A program made the translations under genes and the position numbers. From Celeribacter ethanolicus (GTDB lineage: Bacteria > Pseudomonadota > Alphaproteobacteria > Rhodobacterales > Rhodobacteraceae): a stretch of 64,000 bases of DNA. Positions 17,079 to 26,099 of this stretch are shown in pieces; position 1 is the first letter of the stretch, and the number at the start of each line of letters is the position of its first letter. Under the pieces are notes generated by a model. It was not told the origin of the DNA. It did not search any database and saw nothing but the letters and a program-made list of their open reading frames with translations. The stretch spans positions 1 through 64,000 of the forward strand of contig NZ_LRUC01000003.1 of NCBI RefSeq assembly GCF_001550095.1, read 5' to 3'.

Positions 17079-17106
17079 AAAGCGCGGCTCCGAGGGCCAC
17101 GCTTTT
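17079..17106. terminator. Bidirectional hairpin between converging genes
   Basis: AAAGCG-C-GGC pairs with GCC-A-CGCTTT (17079-17105) with one C-A mismatch. Runs of A on the left and T on the right suit termination from both sides. Confidence 0.6.
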
Positions 17107-17116
17107 GGTTTGGGCG

Positions 17117-17965
17117 TTACACTTCCGGTTTGGTCGTCCTCGTGCCCTGCATATCCGGCAGGTCAATCTTCGCCACCTGCTGGGCAATCGGCTCGCTCTC
17201 CAGCGGATGCGTATCGGAGGAGAAATCGTCGGGGTCCTTCAGGTCGATCCATTGCCCGCCCTGATAGACCTCAAGCGCCGAAAAGCGCGCCTTGTAGCCC
17301 ATTTTCGGCGAACCCGGCACCCAATAGCCGAGGTAGACATAGGGCAGGCCGGCCTCGCGGGCGATCTCGATATGGTCGAGGATCACATAGGTGCCAAGGC
17401 TGTCCTTGATCAGATCGGGTTTGTAAAACGAATAGACCATCGACAACCCGTCATCCAAAAGGTCCGTCAGACAGGTCGCAGCCAGCTCGCGCGGCTGCCC
17501 GGCGGCGTTGGGGATGTAATATTCGATGACGCGGGTGCGGATCGGGGTTTCCTCGATCATCGCGGCGAACTCGAACACATCCATATCCGCCATGCCGCCA
17601 TCGGCGTGGCGCGTTTCGAGATATTCGCGGAACAGCTCATATTGCGCTTCGGTCGCCCAAGGCGAGGTGGCGGCGCGTTTGAGATAATTGTTCTTGTTGA
17701 TCGCCCGGCGCTGGGATTTCGAGGGCTTGAAATCGGCCACCCGGATGCGCGCCGACATGCAGGCGTTGCAATCCGCGCAGGTGGGACGATAGAGCACGTT
17801 TTGCGAGCGGCGGAAGCCCTGTTTCGACAGGCTGTCGTTGAGTTGCTCGGCATGCTCCCCTTGCAGCGACGTGAAGAGTTTCCGCTCCATCCGGCCGTCG
17901 AGATAGGGGCAGGGCTGGGGCGCGGTCACGTAGAACTGCGGCGCAAGGGGGAGGGAGTGACGCAT
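17117..17965 (-). CDS. bpt: Aspartate/glutamate leucyl- (arginyl-) transferase
   Basis: 282 residues, matching the bacterial Bpt/ATE family that transfers an amino acid from aminoacyl-tRNA to acidic or basic protein N-termini as the tagging step of the N-degron pathway (with ClpS/ClpAP). The N-domain has [14 protein letters not shown], the C-x2-C-x2-C-like signature, and the C-domain (GNAT-like) shows [24 protein letters not shown]. The length is normal. The start codon has no good Shine-Dalgarno sequence, but the N-terminus [18 protein letters not shown] matches the family well. Confidence 0.92.
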   Translation of the reverse strand: MRHSLPLAPQFYVTAPQPCPYLDGRMERKLFTSLQGEHAEQLNDSLSKQGFRRSQNVLYRPTCADCNACMSARIRVADFKPSKSQRRAINKNNYLKRAATSPWATEAQYELFREYLETRHADGGMADMDVFEFAAMIEETPIRTRVIEYYIPNAAGQPRELAATCLTDLLDDGLSMVYSFYKPDLIKDSLGTYVILDHIEIAREAGLPYVYLGYWVPGSPKMGYKARFSALEVYQGGQWIDLKDPDDFSSDTHPLESEPIAQQVAKIDLPDMQGTRTTKPEV

Positions 17966-18075
17966 GAGGTGGACTTACGAGGAATTTCCAAAGGACGCGT
18001 AAACGGTTCAGGAAAAAGGTAGCAATTCCGTTTCATTTCGCAAGCCTTGGGTGTGCTTTTCTTTGAAAACGCGAC

Positions 18076-18100
18076 AAAGGGCGCAAAGCTGCGCCCTTTT
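18076..18100. terminator. Hairpin between rdd-type gene and bpt
   Basis: AAAGGGCGCA (18076-18085) pairs perfectly with TGCGCCCTTT (18090-18099). In the minus direction it would end the RDD gene, with a short TTTG tail; the longer T run is on the plus strand. Confidence 0.65.
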
Positions 18101-18126
18101 TGACCTTTCGGACCGGAAATTCGGGG

Positions 18127-18585
18127 TCAGTAGTCCGAGGGACGGTTGATCGCGGCGGAGCCGAGGATCAGATCGGAAAGCCCCTGTTTGCGCGCCGTGG
18201 TGAGCATCAGGACGACGGAGACCACCTGCGGCAGGCCCATCGAGCACCAGACGGTGAAGAGCGTGGTGTGCAGGAAGGCCATGCCAAGGTCGAACCGCGC
18301 GCCGGAACGGTCGCGAAACTCGATCCCCATGAGGCGCATCCCCCAGGTCGCCGAGCTGTTCGCAATCGTGATCACCCGGTAGACATAGCCGACCACGGCC
18401 ACGAGGAAGGGGAAAAAGAACAGGCCGGTGAAGGCGGTGAAGGGCACGATCAGCGCGGCGATCACCACGCTGACGATCAGGTCGACGACAAAGGCCAGCG
18501 CGCGTTTCGTGGGCAGGCTGTCGTAAAAGCCGGGCTGGCGATCGGGGTCCGGCAGACCCCAGTGGTCATCTTGATAAGCACTCAT
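18127..18585 (-). CDS. RDD-family membrane protein
   Basis: 152 residues with three to four hydrophobic segments (LAFVVDLIVSVVIAALIVPF, LFFFPFLVAVVGYVYRVITI and a C-terminal one near CSMGLPQVVSVVLML). The R and D residues of the RDD domain are in TKRALAFVVDLIVS. Function of the family is poorly defined; some members affect osmotic or ion stress. The start at 18585 (MSAYQDDHWGLPDPDRQ) is preferred by resemblance to relatives; ATG 18594 is also possible. It follows the DUF2852 gene by 76 bp in the same direction. Confidence 0.8.
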   Translation of the reverse strand: MSAYQDDHWGLPDPDRQPGFYDSLPTKRALAFVVDLIVSVVIAALIVPFTAFTGLFFFPFLVAVVGYVYRVITIANSSATWGMRLMGIEFRDRSGARFDLGMAFLHTTLFTVWCSMGLPQVVSVVLMLTTARKQGLSDLILGSAAINRPSDY

Positions 18586-18661
18586 ACTCTGCATTCTCGT
18601 TGCTCGCTTCGGGGGAGGCAAGCCCGTTTCGGGCTTGCTCTGTGAAGGATCGGGTGGACGA

Positions 18662-19177
18662 TCAGGCGTCTGCCTTGTCGGTGTTCGCGTCTGCGTCCTC
18701 ATCCTTGTTGGCGGCGGCACGGTCTTCGGCGGTACGGCGGCTGCGGTCGTCCATGAACTGGTCGAACTCGGCCTTGTCCTTGGCGGCGCGCAGACGTTCG
18801 AGGAAGTTCTCGAACTGGTCCTGTTCCTCTTCGAGCCGTTTCAGGGTTTCTTCCTTGTAGGCGTCGAAGGCGGTGTTGCCCGAGGGGCGCATCGCGGCAT
18901 GCATGGTCCGGAACCGCTCATGGCGGTTCTCACGGAAGGCGCGCGGGCCACAGCCACGGCCAAAGGGCGATTGCGGGCGGGATTTGCAGGAAAACATGCG
19001 TTTGCTCCAGATCATGTAGAAGAGAAGGGCGAGGCCGACCGGCCAGACGAAGATGAAACCGAGGACCATGGTCGCGATCCAGGCGCCTTTGCCTTTGTCG
19101 TCGAGCCAGGCCTCTGCCCGGCGAAACCAGCTCGTGGCGGTCTCTGCGGGGGTGTATGTGGAGGCGACTTGGGTCAT
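18662..19177 (-). CDS. DUF2852 membrane protein
   Basis: 171 residues. One hydrophobic segment near the N-terminus (WIATMVLGFIFVWPVGLALLFYMIWSKRM) is followed by a cytoplasmic region with SGNTAFDAYKEETLKRLEEEQDQF, the characteristic DUF2852 helix, and an acidic coiled-coil tail with FLERLRAAKDKAEFDQFMDDR. The function of the family is unknown. ATG 19177 is preferred over the longer frame because the extra upstream residues look non-coding. Confidence 0.85.
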   Translation of the reverse strand: MTQVASTYTPAETATSWFRRAEAWLDDKGKGAWIATMVLGFIFVWPVGLALLFYMIWSKRMFSCKSRPQSPFGRGCGPRAFRENRHERFRTMHAAMRPSGNTAFDAYKEETLKRLEEEQDQFENFLERLRAAKDKAEFDQFMDDRSRRTAEDRAAANKDEDADANTDKADA

Positions 19178-19229
19178 GTCATCTTTCTTTCGGTGTGTGT
19201 CGTGGGTTTCAAAGGTGGGTTTCAGTGGA

Positions 19230-19306
19230 TGTGAATGTCTTTCACATTGCAAAGATGGGGAGGTCAGGGCTGTCCCGCAAGGGGTGATGTGAATGTTTTT
19301 TACATT
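19230..19306. promoter_or_regulatory. Two near-identical inverted repeats
   Basis: TGTGAATGTCTTTCACATT (19230-19248) and TGTGAATGTTTTTTACATT (19288-19306) differ at two of 19 bases. The first has the perfect arms GTGAA-N5-TTCAC. They lie upstream of the DUF2852 gene and upstream of the divergent GFA gene and may be sites for one regulator. A 16-bp tandem duplication (GCGCATGTAAGACGGT / GCGCATGTGAGACCGG) follows at 19350-19381. Confidence 0.45.
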
Positions 19307-19435
19307 ATTTTGAAATTATGTTTTTTATCAGTTTCTTAAGGCGTTCTGGGCGCATGTAAGACGGTGCGCATGTGAGACCGGTTCTGGTCATATCTGTTGC
19401 CATCATGCATGCTGGGGCGCATGAGGAGGGCCGAT

Positions 19436-19894
19436 ATGATGTTGCAGAAAACCGGACGATGCCGCTGCGGGGCGGTGACTTTAACTGTTTCCGCAGTTCC
19501 CGTGATGACCTCCGCCTGTCATTGCGATGGCTGCAAGAAGATGAGTTCCTCGGCCTTTTCTCTGACTGCGATGATCCCGTCGGAGGGGCTTGAAGTGCAG
19601 GGTGAGGTGGTGAAAGGCGGGGTGCAGGGGCCGGAGCTCGATCACTTTTTCTGCACGTCCTGCAAGACATGGATGTTCACCCGGATCACCGGGTTCGAGG
19701 CGCTGACCAACATCCGTCCGACGCTGTTCAATACGGAAGACCCGGAGATTCAGGCGTGGTGTCGACCCTATATCGAGACTATGGCGGCCAAGCGTCTGCC
19801 TTGGGTCACGACGCCCGCCGAACATGTGTTCGAGGCGATGCCGGATATGGCGGACTTTTCGGAATTGCTCAAAGGCTTCGCGGAACGGGGGTGA
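19436..19894 (+). CDS. GFA-domain (CENP-V/GFA) zinc protein
   Basis: 152 residues of the glutathione-dependent formaldehyde-activating-like fold. Zinc-binding cysteines are visible in GRCRCGAV, CHCDGCKKMS and FFCTSCKTWM. Family members bind glutathione adducts or have unknown substrates, so the name should not be read as a proven activity. GGAGGG lies 7 bases before the ATG at 19436 (a second ATG follows directly). The gene converges with the YbaK-type gene, leaving only 2 bp between the stops. Confidence 0.88.
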   Translation: MMLQKTGRCRCGAVTLTVSAVPVMTSACHCDGCKKMSSSAFSLTAMIPSEGLEVQGEVVKGGVQGPELDHFFCTSCKTWMFTRITGFEALTNIRPTLFNTEDPEIQAWCRPYIETMAAKRLPWVTTPAEHVFEAMPDMADFSELLKGFAERG

Positions 19895-19896
19895 CG

Positions 19897-20367
19897 TCAG
19901 GCGGTGAACTCCGCCACTGTCGCCCCGGAGATGCGCTGGAGATCGGCGGGCGCGATCTCGAAGATATGGCGCGGCGTGCCGGCTGCGGCCCAGACCGTCG
20001 CGAATGTACTCAGTTTCGGATCGAAATAGGCATGCGGTGGGGTGAGATGCCCGACTGGCGAGACGCCGCCAATGGCAAAGCCGGTGACCTTGCGCACCTC
20101 CTTGCCGTCGGCGCGTTCCAAAGCTTCTCCGGCCACGCTCGCGGCTTTCGCCAGATCCACCTGATCGCCCCCCGCCGTGATGAAGAGACAGATCGCGCCA
20201 CTTTTCGTCCCTTTGAACACGATCGACTTGGCAATCTGGTCGACATCGCATCCGGCCTGATCGGCGGCCTCCTGTGCCGTGCGGGTCGAGCCGTGCATCT
20301 CGAGCACATGGATCGTGAGACCGGCGTCGGCCAGCGCCGTTTCGACACGTTTGAGACTTTTCGACAT
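19897..20367 (-). CDS. YbaK/EbsC-type aminoacyl-tRNA deacylase
   Basis: 156 residues of the YbaK/ProRS-associated editing domain family, whose members hydrolyse mischarged tRNA such as Cys-tRNA(Pro). Seen: QIAKSIVFKGTKSGAICLFITAG, with the family lysine, and TGFAIGGVSPVGH, the GXXXP-type loop. ATG 20367 follows AAGGAGGCCCC. It is transcribed alone, divergent from glnE. Which mischarged tRNA it edits is not decided by sequence. Confidence 0.87.
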   Translation of the reverse strand: MSKSLKRVETALADAGLTIHVLEMHGSTRTAQEAADQAGCDVDQIAKSIVFKGTKSGAICLFITAGGDQVDLAKAASVAGEALERADGKEVRKVTGFAIGGVSPVGHLTPPHAYFDPKLSTFATVWAAAGTPRHIFEIAPADLQRISGATVAEFTA

Positions 20368-20456
20368 GGGGCCTCCTTTGTGCCTTTGAACCATGTCGTT
20401 TGGCCTTGCACAAGCCGCTGAAAAGGCGATGCTTTGGCGCAAGTGGAGGAGACATC

Positions 20457-23237
20457 ATGACTTTCGAGACCCGGATCACCCGTAGCCCGCGCCCCTATGA
20501 GCCGGAGCGCGCCACGGAGGCACGCGCGGCCTTGCCCGACCTTCCGGGCGCCACGGCGGAGGTGATCGCGGGGGCGGCGGGGTCTGCGCCCTATCTGCAC
20601 GGGCTGCTCCTCAAGGAAGCGGCTTGGCTGCCAGAGGCGCTGGACGATCCTGAATCGGCATTGGCGGCGGGCATTTCCCGGATCGAGGCGCTGCCCTTCG
20701 ACCAGATCGACACCGGGCTGCGCCAGGCCAAGCGTCGCGTGGCACTTTTGGCCGGTCTCTGCGATCTCGGTGGTGTCTGGACTCTGTCCGAGGTTACTGG
20801 CGCGTTGTCGCTTCTGGCCGACCGGGCGACCCATGTGGCGCTGCGGGCGCATGTGGCGCGCGAGATCCGCAAGGGCAAGATCCCGGGCCAGACCGAAGAC
20901 GATATTGAGGCCTGCGGTGGCATGTTCGCGCTGGCCATGGGCAAGCACGGGGCGGGGGAGCTGAATTACTCCTCCGACATCGACCTGATTTGCCTGTTCG
21001 ACGAGGAACGCTTCGAGGGCATCGACCGGATGGAGGCACGCGCGGGCTTCATCCGCGCGACGCGTCGCGCCATGGCGGCGCTGTCCGATCTGACCGCCGA
21101 GGGCTACGTGTTCCGCACCGATCTGCGGCTGCGCCCCGATCCATCGGTGACGCCGGTGTGTTTCGCCATGGAGGCCGCCGAACGCTATTACGAAAGCGTT
21201 GGGCGCACATGGGAGCGCGCGGCCTATATCAAGGCACGGGCCTGTGCGGGTGATCTGGACGCGGGGGGACGGTTTCTGAAGGGGATGATGCCGTTCGTCT
21301 GGCGCAAACACCTCGATTTCAACGCCATTCGCGAGACCCACGACATGCGGCTGAAAATCCGCGCACACAAGGGGCTGGGTGGCGCGTTGAAGCTCGAAGG
21401 CCACAACATGAAACTCGGCTTCGGCGGCATTCGCGAGATCGAATTCTTCGCTCAGACCCGCCAGCTCATCGCTGGTGGGCGGGACCCGGATCTGCGGCTC
21501 CGGGGCACGGTTCCGGCGCTCGCCATGCTCGCGCAGAAGGGCTGGGTCGAGGCGGACGTGGCCGATCAACTCAGTCGGGATTACGAGGCGCATCGCGAGG
21601 TCGAACACCGGCTCCAGATGCTGCGCGACCAGCAGACCCACAGCCTGCCGACCGCGCCCGAAGAATTCGACCGTCTGGCCGCGCTCATGGGCACCACAGT
21701 CGCGGCGATGCGCGCCGAGATCGCCGAGCGCTGCGAACGGGTCAATGCGCTGACCGAGGATTTCTTTGCCCCCGGCGAGGCCGCGCCGACGCCGGAACTG
21801 TCGCCCGAACAGGCGGAGGTCACGGCGCGCTGGTCGACCTATCCCTGTCTGCGCACGGCGCGGGCACAGGAGATTTTCGAGCGGCTGAAACCCGAGCTTT
21901 TGACCCGCATCCAGCGGCTCGACAAGCCCGAGGAGGCGCTCAGTCATCTCGACGGATTCCTGCGCGGACTGCCGGCGGGGGTGCAGCTTTTCGCGCTGTT
22001 CGAGGCCAACCCGCAGCTTATCGACCTGATCCTCGACATCGTCTCTACGGCGCCGCATCTGGCGCGCTATCTCTCGCGCAACGCCCAGGTGCTCGATGCG
22101 GTGATCGGCGGGCGGTTCTTTGCGTCCTGGCCGGGGCGTGAGGGGCTGATTGCGCTTCTCGACACGCATCTCGAGGAGGCCGGGGATTATGAACGCCAGC
22201 TCGACGCCTGTCGTCGCTGGGCCAAGGAATGGCATTTCCGCGTCGGAGTGCATCAGCTCCGCGATCTGATCACCGCCGATGAGGCCGGGGCGCAATATTG
22301 CGACATCGCCGCCGCTTGTGTTGCGGCGCTCTATCCTCAGGTCGTCGCCGAATTTGCCCGCAAACATGGCCCTCCGCCGGGCCGGGGCGCGATGGTGCTG
22401 GGCATGGGATCTCTGGGCGCGGGGCGGCTGACGGCGGCCTCCGATCTCGACATGATCGTGATCTACGATGCTGCGGGGGTGGATATGTCCGAGGGGCGCA
22501 AACCCTTGCAATCGCGCAGCTATTACGCCCGCCTGACGCAGGCGCTGATCACGGCCATGACCACCCAGACCGCCGAAGGGCGGCTCTATGAGGTGGACAT
22601 GCGGCTCCGTCCCTCTGGCAAACAGGGCCCGGTTGCGACCTCGCTCGAGAGCTTCATGAGCTATCAGCGCGAAGAAGCCTGGGTCTGGGAGCATCTCGCA
22701 CTCACCCGGGGGCGGGCGCTTGCGGGCGATCCCGAGCTGATGCGCGCGGTCGAGGATTTCCGCGCCGATCTCATTGCAGGCCCCCGGGACGAGGCCCGTA
22801 TCCGGCAGGAGACGACCGAGATGCGCGCGCGTCTGGCGGAGGCCAAACCCGGTAGCGACTGGGACCCGAAAAACGGTCCCGGACGGATGATGGACATCGA
22901 ATTATTGGCCGAAACGGCGGCGCTTCTTGCCGGCAGCGCTGAGCAGGACATTTATGCCCAGCTCGGCGCCGGACGGGCGGCGCAGTGGCTGACGGGGGAC
23001 GAATATGCGCTTTTGGTCGAGACCTACCGGCTGATGTGGCGGCTGCAATCGGCGGCGCGGCTTCTGACCGGAGAGGCGCTCGATCCGGAGGCCGTGGGCG
23101 CGGGCGGGCGCGCCTTTCTCATGCGCTCCAACGGGGCGGTGAGCATGGCGGCTTTGTCCGAAGAGCTGAAATTGCGTGCCGCGGCATCCGCCATGGCGAT
23201 CACGGCGGTGCTTGCGCGTCCCTTGCCGGGTGCGTAA
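20457..23237 (+). CDS. glnE: Glutamine synthetase adenylyltransferase / adenylyl-removing enzyme
   Basis: 926 residues, the usual size for GlnE, which adenylylates and deadenylylates glutamine synthetase under control of PII. Two nucleotidyltransferase domains are visible. The N-terminal one has GAGELNYSSDIDLICLFD (deadenylylation side) and the C-terminal one GMGSLGAGRLTAASDLDMIV (adenylylation side). Each is followed by its helical domain. A C-terminal GlnD-PII-like helical region ends near MAALSEELKLRAAA. GGAGGAG precedes ATG 20457 closely. A small unknown gene follows 21 bp downstream, probably in the same transcript. Confidence 0.96.
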   Translation: MTFETRITRSPRPYEPERATEARAALPDLPGATAEVIAGAAGSAPYLHGLLLKEAAWLPEALDDPESALAAGISRIEALPFDQIDTGLRQAKRRVALLAGLCDLGGVWTLSEVTGALSLLADRATHVALRAHVAREIRKGKIPGQTEDDIEACGGMFALAMGKHGAGELNYSSDIDLICLFDEERFEGIDRMEARAGFIRATRRAMAALSDLTAEGYVFRTDLRLRPDPSVTPVCFAMEAAERYYESVGRTWERAAYIKARACAGDLDAGGRFLKGMMPFVWRKHLDFNAIRETHDMRLKIRAHKGLGGALKLEGHNMKLGFGGIREIEFFAQTRQLIAGGRDPDLRLRGTVPALAMLAQKGWVEADVADQLSRDYEAHREVEHRLQMLRDQQTHSLPTAPEEFDRLAALMGTTVAAMRAEIAERCERVNALTEDFFAPGEAAPTPELSPEQAEVTARWSTYPCLRTARAQEIFERLKPELLTRIQRLDKPEEALSHLDGFLRGLPAGVQLFALFEANPQLIDLILDIVSTAPHLARYLSRNAQVLDAVIGGRFFASWPGREGLIALLDTHLEEAGDYERQLDACRRWAKEWHFRVGVHQLRDLITADEAGAQYCDIAAACVAALYPQVVAEFARKHGPPPGRGAMVLGMGSLGAGRLTAASDLDMIVIYDAAGVDMSEGRKPLQSRSYYARLTQALITAMTTQTAEGRLYEVDMRLRPSGKQGPVATSLESFMSYQREEAWVWEHLALTRGRALAGDPELMRAVEDFRADLIAGPRDEARIRQETTEMRARLAEAKPGSDWDPKNGPGRMMDIELLAETAALLAGSAEQDIYAQLGAGRAAQWLTGDEYALLVETYRLMWRLQSAARLLTGEALDPEAVGAGGRAFLMRSNGAVSMAALSEELKLRAAASAMAITAVLARPLPGA

Positions 23238-23258
23238 GCCTGTCTCAGGAGGTGCCAC

Positions 23259-23564
23259 ATGGCGCAAAGACATCCTTACCCGAACCTGCCGGAGGTGGAC
23301 CAGGCGCTCGATCCGGGCGGGCTGATCCGCGAATCCTACCGGATCGAGGGGCTGGGTCTGCCGGAGGCACGCTCGATCTTTCTCGACTGGGCGATCAAGA
23401 CCGACCCGGAGCTTGCGCCGCAGATCGCGATCCGTCGGCTGCTGGCGCTTTATGCACCGTTGGGCGGGCCGGAGCATCCGATGACCGTGGTGCTGACCGA
23501 GGGATTGGGCAAGCTGAGCGGCCCGGGGGGGCGGCGCGGCGGCTCACGGGCACGCCGCGGCTGA
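23259..23564 (+). CDS. Small conserved hypothetical protein downstream of glnE
   Basis: 101 residues of unknown function. AGGAGG lies 7 bases before the ATG and codon use matches the chromosome, so it is probably real. The core (LGLPEARSIFLDWAIKTDPE) looks helical. The tail (GPGGRRGGSRARRG) is basic and disordered. The short gap to glnE suggests co-transcription; whether it affects nitrogen control is unknown. Confidence 0.65.
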   Translation: MAQRHPYPNLPEVDQALDPGGLIRESYRIEGLGLPEARSIFLDWAIKTDPELAPQIAIRRLLALYAPLGGPEHPMTVVLTEGLGKLSGPGGRRGGSRARRG

Positions 23565-23661
23565 GGGCATGGCGGAGCTACCGGCGGAACCGTTCGATTT
23601 TTCGGGATTTGTCATGTTCTGGCAGAGTCTCGTTTAGCAGTCGTTTACCCGTTGGGCCTAT

Positions 23662-23693
23662 ACTGTGGGAAAAATGCATTTTTTACGCACAGT
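23662..23693 (+). promoter_or_regulatory. Nested palindromes upstream of the DUF442 phosphatase gene
   Basis: The perfect palindrome AAAAATGCATTTTT (23670-23683) sits inside an outer pair ACTGTG (23662-23667) and CACAGT (23688-23693). The site ends 15 bp before the start codon and probably overlaps the promoter. Confidence 0.5.
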
Positions 23694-23708
23694 CCAGAGG
23701 TGACCTCC

Positions 23709-24113
23709 ATGAGGATCAAACGATTAAACGGCATGTTCACAGTCGCCACTCAGGTGGATCTGGCCAAGATCGGCAAGATTGCCGAGACCGGGTACAAGAC
23801 CATCGTCTGCAATCGCCCGGATGGCGAGGGGGCGGATCAGCCCGGTTTCGAGGAAATGTCGAAAATCGCCCGCGATCTCGGGCTGCGCACCGTTTATATT
23901 CCGATTGCCCTGACCGGGGCGACGGAAAAGGATCATGCCGCCTTCGCCCGTGTGATCGAGGACATGCCGAAACCCATTCTCGCCTATTGCCGCTCTGGCA
24001 CTCGCTCCGCGACGCTCTGGTCGCATTGGGAGCAGGAGGCGTCGGGCTATCACCGCGCGGAGCATCGCGTCGAGACGATTGCGCGCGAGCCGTGGCGTCG
24101 CATGTCTGCCTGA
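23709..24113 (+). CDS. DUF442 / TIGR01244-type phosphatase-like protein
   Basis: 134 residues with the cysteine phosphatase-like loop AYCRSGTRSATLW (C-x5-R). The N-terminus MRIKRLNGMFTVATQVDLAKIGKIAETGYKTIVCNRPDGE is typical of the DUF442 family also found at the front of Blh (beta-lactamase-hydrolase-like) proteins that work in sulfide detoxification. Here the metallo-hydrolase and rhodanese parts are absent. It may act as a sulfur transferase or phosphatase; the sequence alone does not decide. ATG 23709 follows AGAGG. Confidence 0.85.
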   Translation: MRIKRLNGMFTVATQVDLAKIGKIAETGYKTIVCNRPDGEGADQPGFEEMSKIARDLGLRTVYIPIALTGATEKDHAAFARVIEDMPKPILAYCRSGTRSATLWSHWEQEASGYHRAEHRVETIAREPWRRMSA

Positions 24114-24130
24114 GCGCAGCGAACGCATGA

Positions 24131-24772
24131 TCAACGGGGCAGGGCGGCGGCTTCGCGGGCCAGCTCCTCGATGGCTTTCCAGTCGCCCTTTTCCACCAGA
24201 TCCGCGGGCGCAACCCAGCTTCCGCCGACGCAGAGCGTGTTGGACAGGGACAGGTAATCGCGAGCGTTTTTCAGAGAAATGCCCCCGGTGGGGCAGAATT
24301 TCATCTGCGGCAGGGGCGCGCCGATGGCCTTGAGCGCAGGTACGCCGCCATTGGCCTCGGCGGGGAAGAATTTTGCAACCGTATAGCCGCGCTCCAGAAG
24401 TTTCATCACGTCTGAGGCGGTGGAGGTGCCCGCCAGAAGCGGCATGTCATGTGCTTCGCAGGCGTCCAGAAGCCGGTCGGTGGCGCCGGGCGAGACGCCG
24501 AATTTCGCTCCGGCGGCCTTCGCGGCGATCACGTCCTCGGGCGTCAGAAGCGTACCGGCGCCGACCACACCGCCTTCGACCTTAGCCATTTCGCGGATCA
24601 CGTCGAGCGCTACGGGTGTGCGCAGCGTCACCTCAAGCGCGGGCAGGCCGCCTGCGACCAGCGCTTCGGCCAGCGGGCGGGCATGGGCCACGTCCTTGAC
24701 GACGAGCACGGGCACGACGGGGGCGAGAGCGCAGACCTCTGCGCATATCTGGCTGGCGTCTTGTGGTGTCAT
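24131..24772 (-). CDS. eda: KDPG aldolase (Entner-Doudoroff)
   Basis: 213 residues of the 2-dehydro-3-deoxy-phosphogluconate aldolase family, splitting KDPG to pyruvate and glyceraldehyde 3-phosphate. The Schiff-base lysine lies in YTVAKFFPAE, the catalytic glutamate in LPALEVTLRT, and the phosphate loop in FCPTGGISLKNA. ATG 24772 follows AGGAGACAGATC; the longer frame runs back through the operator and is rejected. TTAGCGCTAA at 24825-24834, about 53 bp upstream, is shared with edd at 28633-28644. Confidence 0.95.
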   Translation of the reverse strand: MTPQDASQICAEVCALAPVVPVLVVKDVAHARPLAEALVAGGLPALEVTLRTPVALDVIREMAKVEGGVVGAGTLLTPEDVIAAKAAGAKFGVSPGATDRLLDACEAHDMPLLAGTSTASDVMKLLERGYTVAKFFPAEANGGVPALKAIGAPLPQMKFCPTGGISLKNARDYLSLSNTLCVGGSWVAPADLVEKGDWKAIEELAREAAALPR

Positions 24773-24823
24773 GATCTGTCTCCTGATGCGCATGTGGGAG
24801 TCGGTGTGATGCGTTGCGTCAGT

Positions 24824-24834
24824 GTTAGCGCTAA
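24824..24834. promoter_or_regulatory. LacI-type palindrome upstream of eda
   Basis: GTTAGCGCTAA contains the 10-bp perfect palindrome TTAGCGCTAA, typical of LacI-family operators. The same core lies upstream of edd, so one regulator probably controls both Entner-Doudoroff genes. Confidence 0.65.
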
Positions 24835-24980
24835 ATCGACCCGGACGAAAGCCTCTGCGACGGCGGCTCATGCGTCAAAGCCTCTTCGCCTGCGCATTTT
24901 TGTCAAACCACCCCCGCAGGGCTTGTCCGATGTTTGCGCCACCATAGATTAGCGTAACACGCACACAAAGGAGCGCGAAG

Positions 24981-26093
24981 ATGGACACAAAGATCGACAC
25001 CTTGTTCCGACCGTTCACCTACAAGGGCCTGAGCCTGAAGAACCGCATCGTCATGGCGCCGATGACCAGGAGCATGACCAAGGGTGGGATTCCCGGGCCG
25101 GAAAACGCCGCCTATTACGCCCGGCGCGCGGCCCATGAGGTTGGCCTGATCCTGTCCGAGGGTACGGTGATCGATCGTCCGGCGTCGCGTAACGATCCGG
25201 GTATTCCGTTTTTCCACGGCCCTGAGGCCTTGTCGGGCTGGAGCCGGGTGATCGAGGCGGTCCATGCCGCGGGCGGCAAGATGGGGCCGCAGATCTGGCA
25301 TACCGGCTCGACCCGGGCGGGCGCCTGGGAACCCGAGGCGCCGGTCGAGAGCCCGTCTGGGCTTGTCGGTCCGGACGATCCGCGCGGTGTTGCGATGAGC
25401 GAGGCCGATATCGAGGCGACGATTGCCGCTTTTGCGGCCTCGGCCAAGGCGGCGAAAGAGCTGGGCTTTGATGTGGCCGAGCTGCACGGCGCGCATGGTT
25501 ATCTCATGGACCAGTTCTTCTGGGCGGGCACCAACCTGCGCGATGATCGCTGGGGCGGGGCGACCATCGAAGAGCGTTCGCGCTTTGCCGTTGCAGTGGT
25601 TCAGGCGGTGCGCGCCGCCGTGGGGCCGGATTTCCCGATCATCCTGCGTTTGAGCCAGTGGAAACAACAGGACTTCAGCGTCAAACTGGCCGCTGATCCG
25701 GAGGAAATGGAGCGCTGGCTCATGCCGCTCGTGGAGGCGGGCGTCGACATTCTGCATTGCTCGCAACGTCGCTTCTGGGAGCCGGAATTCCCGGAGATCG
25801 ACGGCGAAGAGGGGCTGAACTTTGCCGGTTGGGCCAAGAAGATCACCGGCGTGCCGACGATCTCCGTGGGCTCTGTCGGCCTGTCGGGCGAATTCCTCGC
25901 GGCCTTTGGCGGCGAAAGCTCCGCTGTGACGCCGCTGGATCGGCTTGTGAAGCGGATGGACGCGGAAGAGTTCGACCTGATCGCCGTGGGCCGTGCGCTT
26001 CTGTCCGATTATGAATGGGCTGAAAAGGTCAAACGCGGTGCGGCGGACAAGCTCAAAGGTTTCGAATCTTCCGCGCTTGCCGAATTGGTGTGA
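24981..26093 (+). CDS. Old yellow enzyme family FMN oxidoreductase
   Basis: 370 residues, an FMN-binding TIM barrel of the NADH:flavin oxidoreductase/NADH oxidase family. Seen: LKNRIVMAPMTRSM (FMN-binding N-terminus), QIWHTGSTR, AELHGAHGYLMDQFFWAGTN (family motif with the substrate-binding H-x2-H-like residues) and RWGG. Members reduce activated C=C bonds or nitro groups with NAD(P)H. AAAGGAG precedes the start. It is a single gene divergent from eda; physiological substrate unknown. Confidence 0.92.
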   Translation: MDTKIDTLFRPFTYKGLSLKNRIVMAPMTRSMTKGGIPGPENAAYYARRAAHEVGLILSEGTVIDRPASRNDPGIPFFHGPEALSGWSRVIEAVHAAGGKMGPQIWHTGSTRAGAWEPEAPVESPSGLVGPDDPRGVAMSEADIEATIAAFAASAKAAKELGFDVAELHGAHGYLMDQFFWAGTNLRDDRWGGATIEERSRFAVAVVQAVRAAVGPDFPIILRLSQWKQQDFSVKLAADPEEMERWLMPLVEAGVDILHCSQRRFWEPEFPEIDGEEGLNFAGWAKKITGVPTISVGSVGLSGEFLAAFGGESSAVTPLDRLVKRMDAEEFDLIAVGRALLSDYEWAEKVKRGAADKLKGFESSALAELV

Positions 26094-26099
26094 CCTTTC

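Noticed and set aside
23662-23693. BigR/SqrR operator
   Set aside because: The palindrome does not match the spacing I know for those sulfide-responsive regulators, so only an unnamed operator is claimed.
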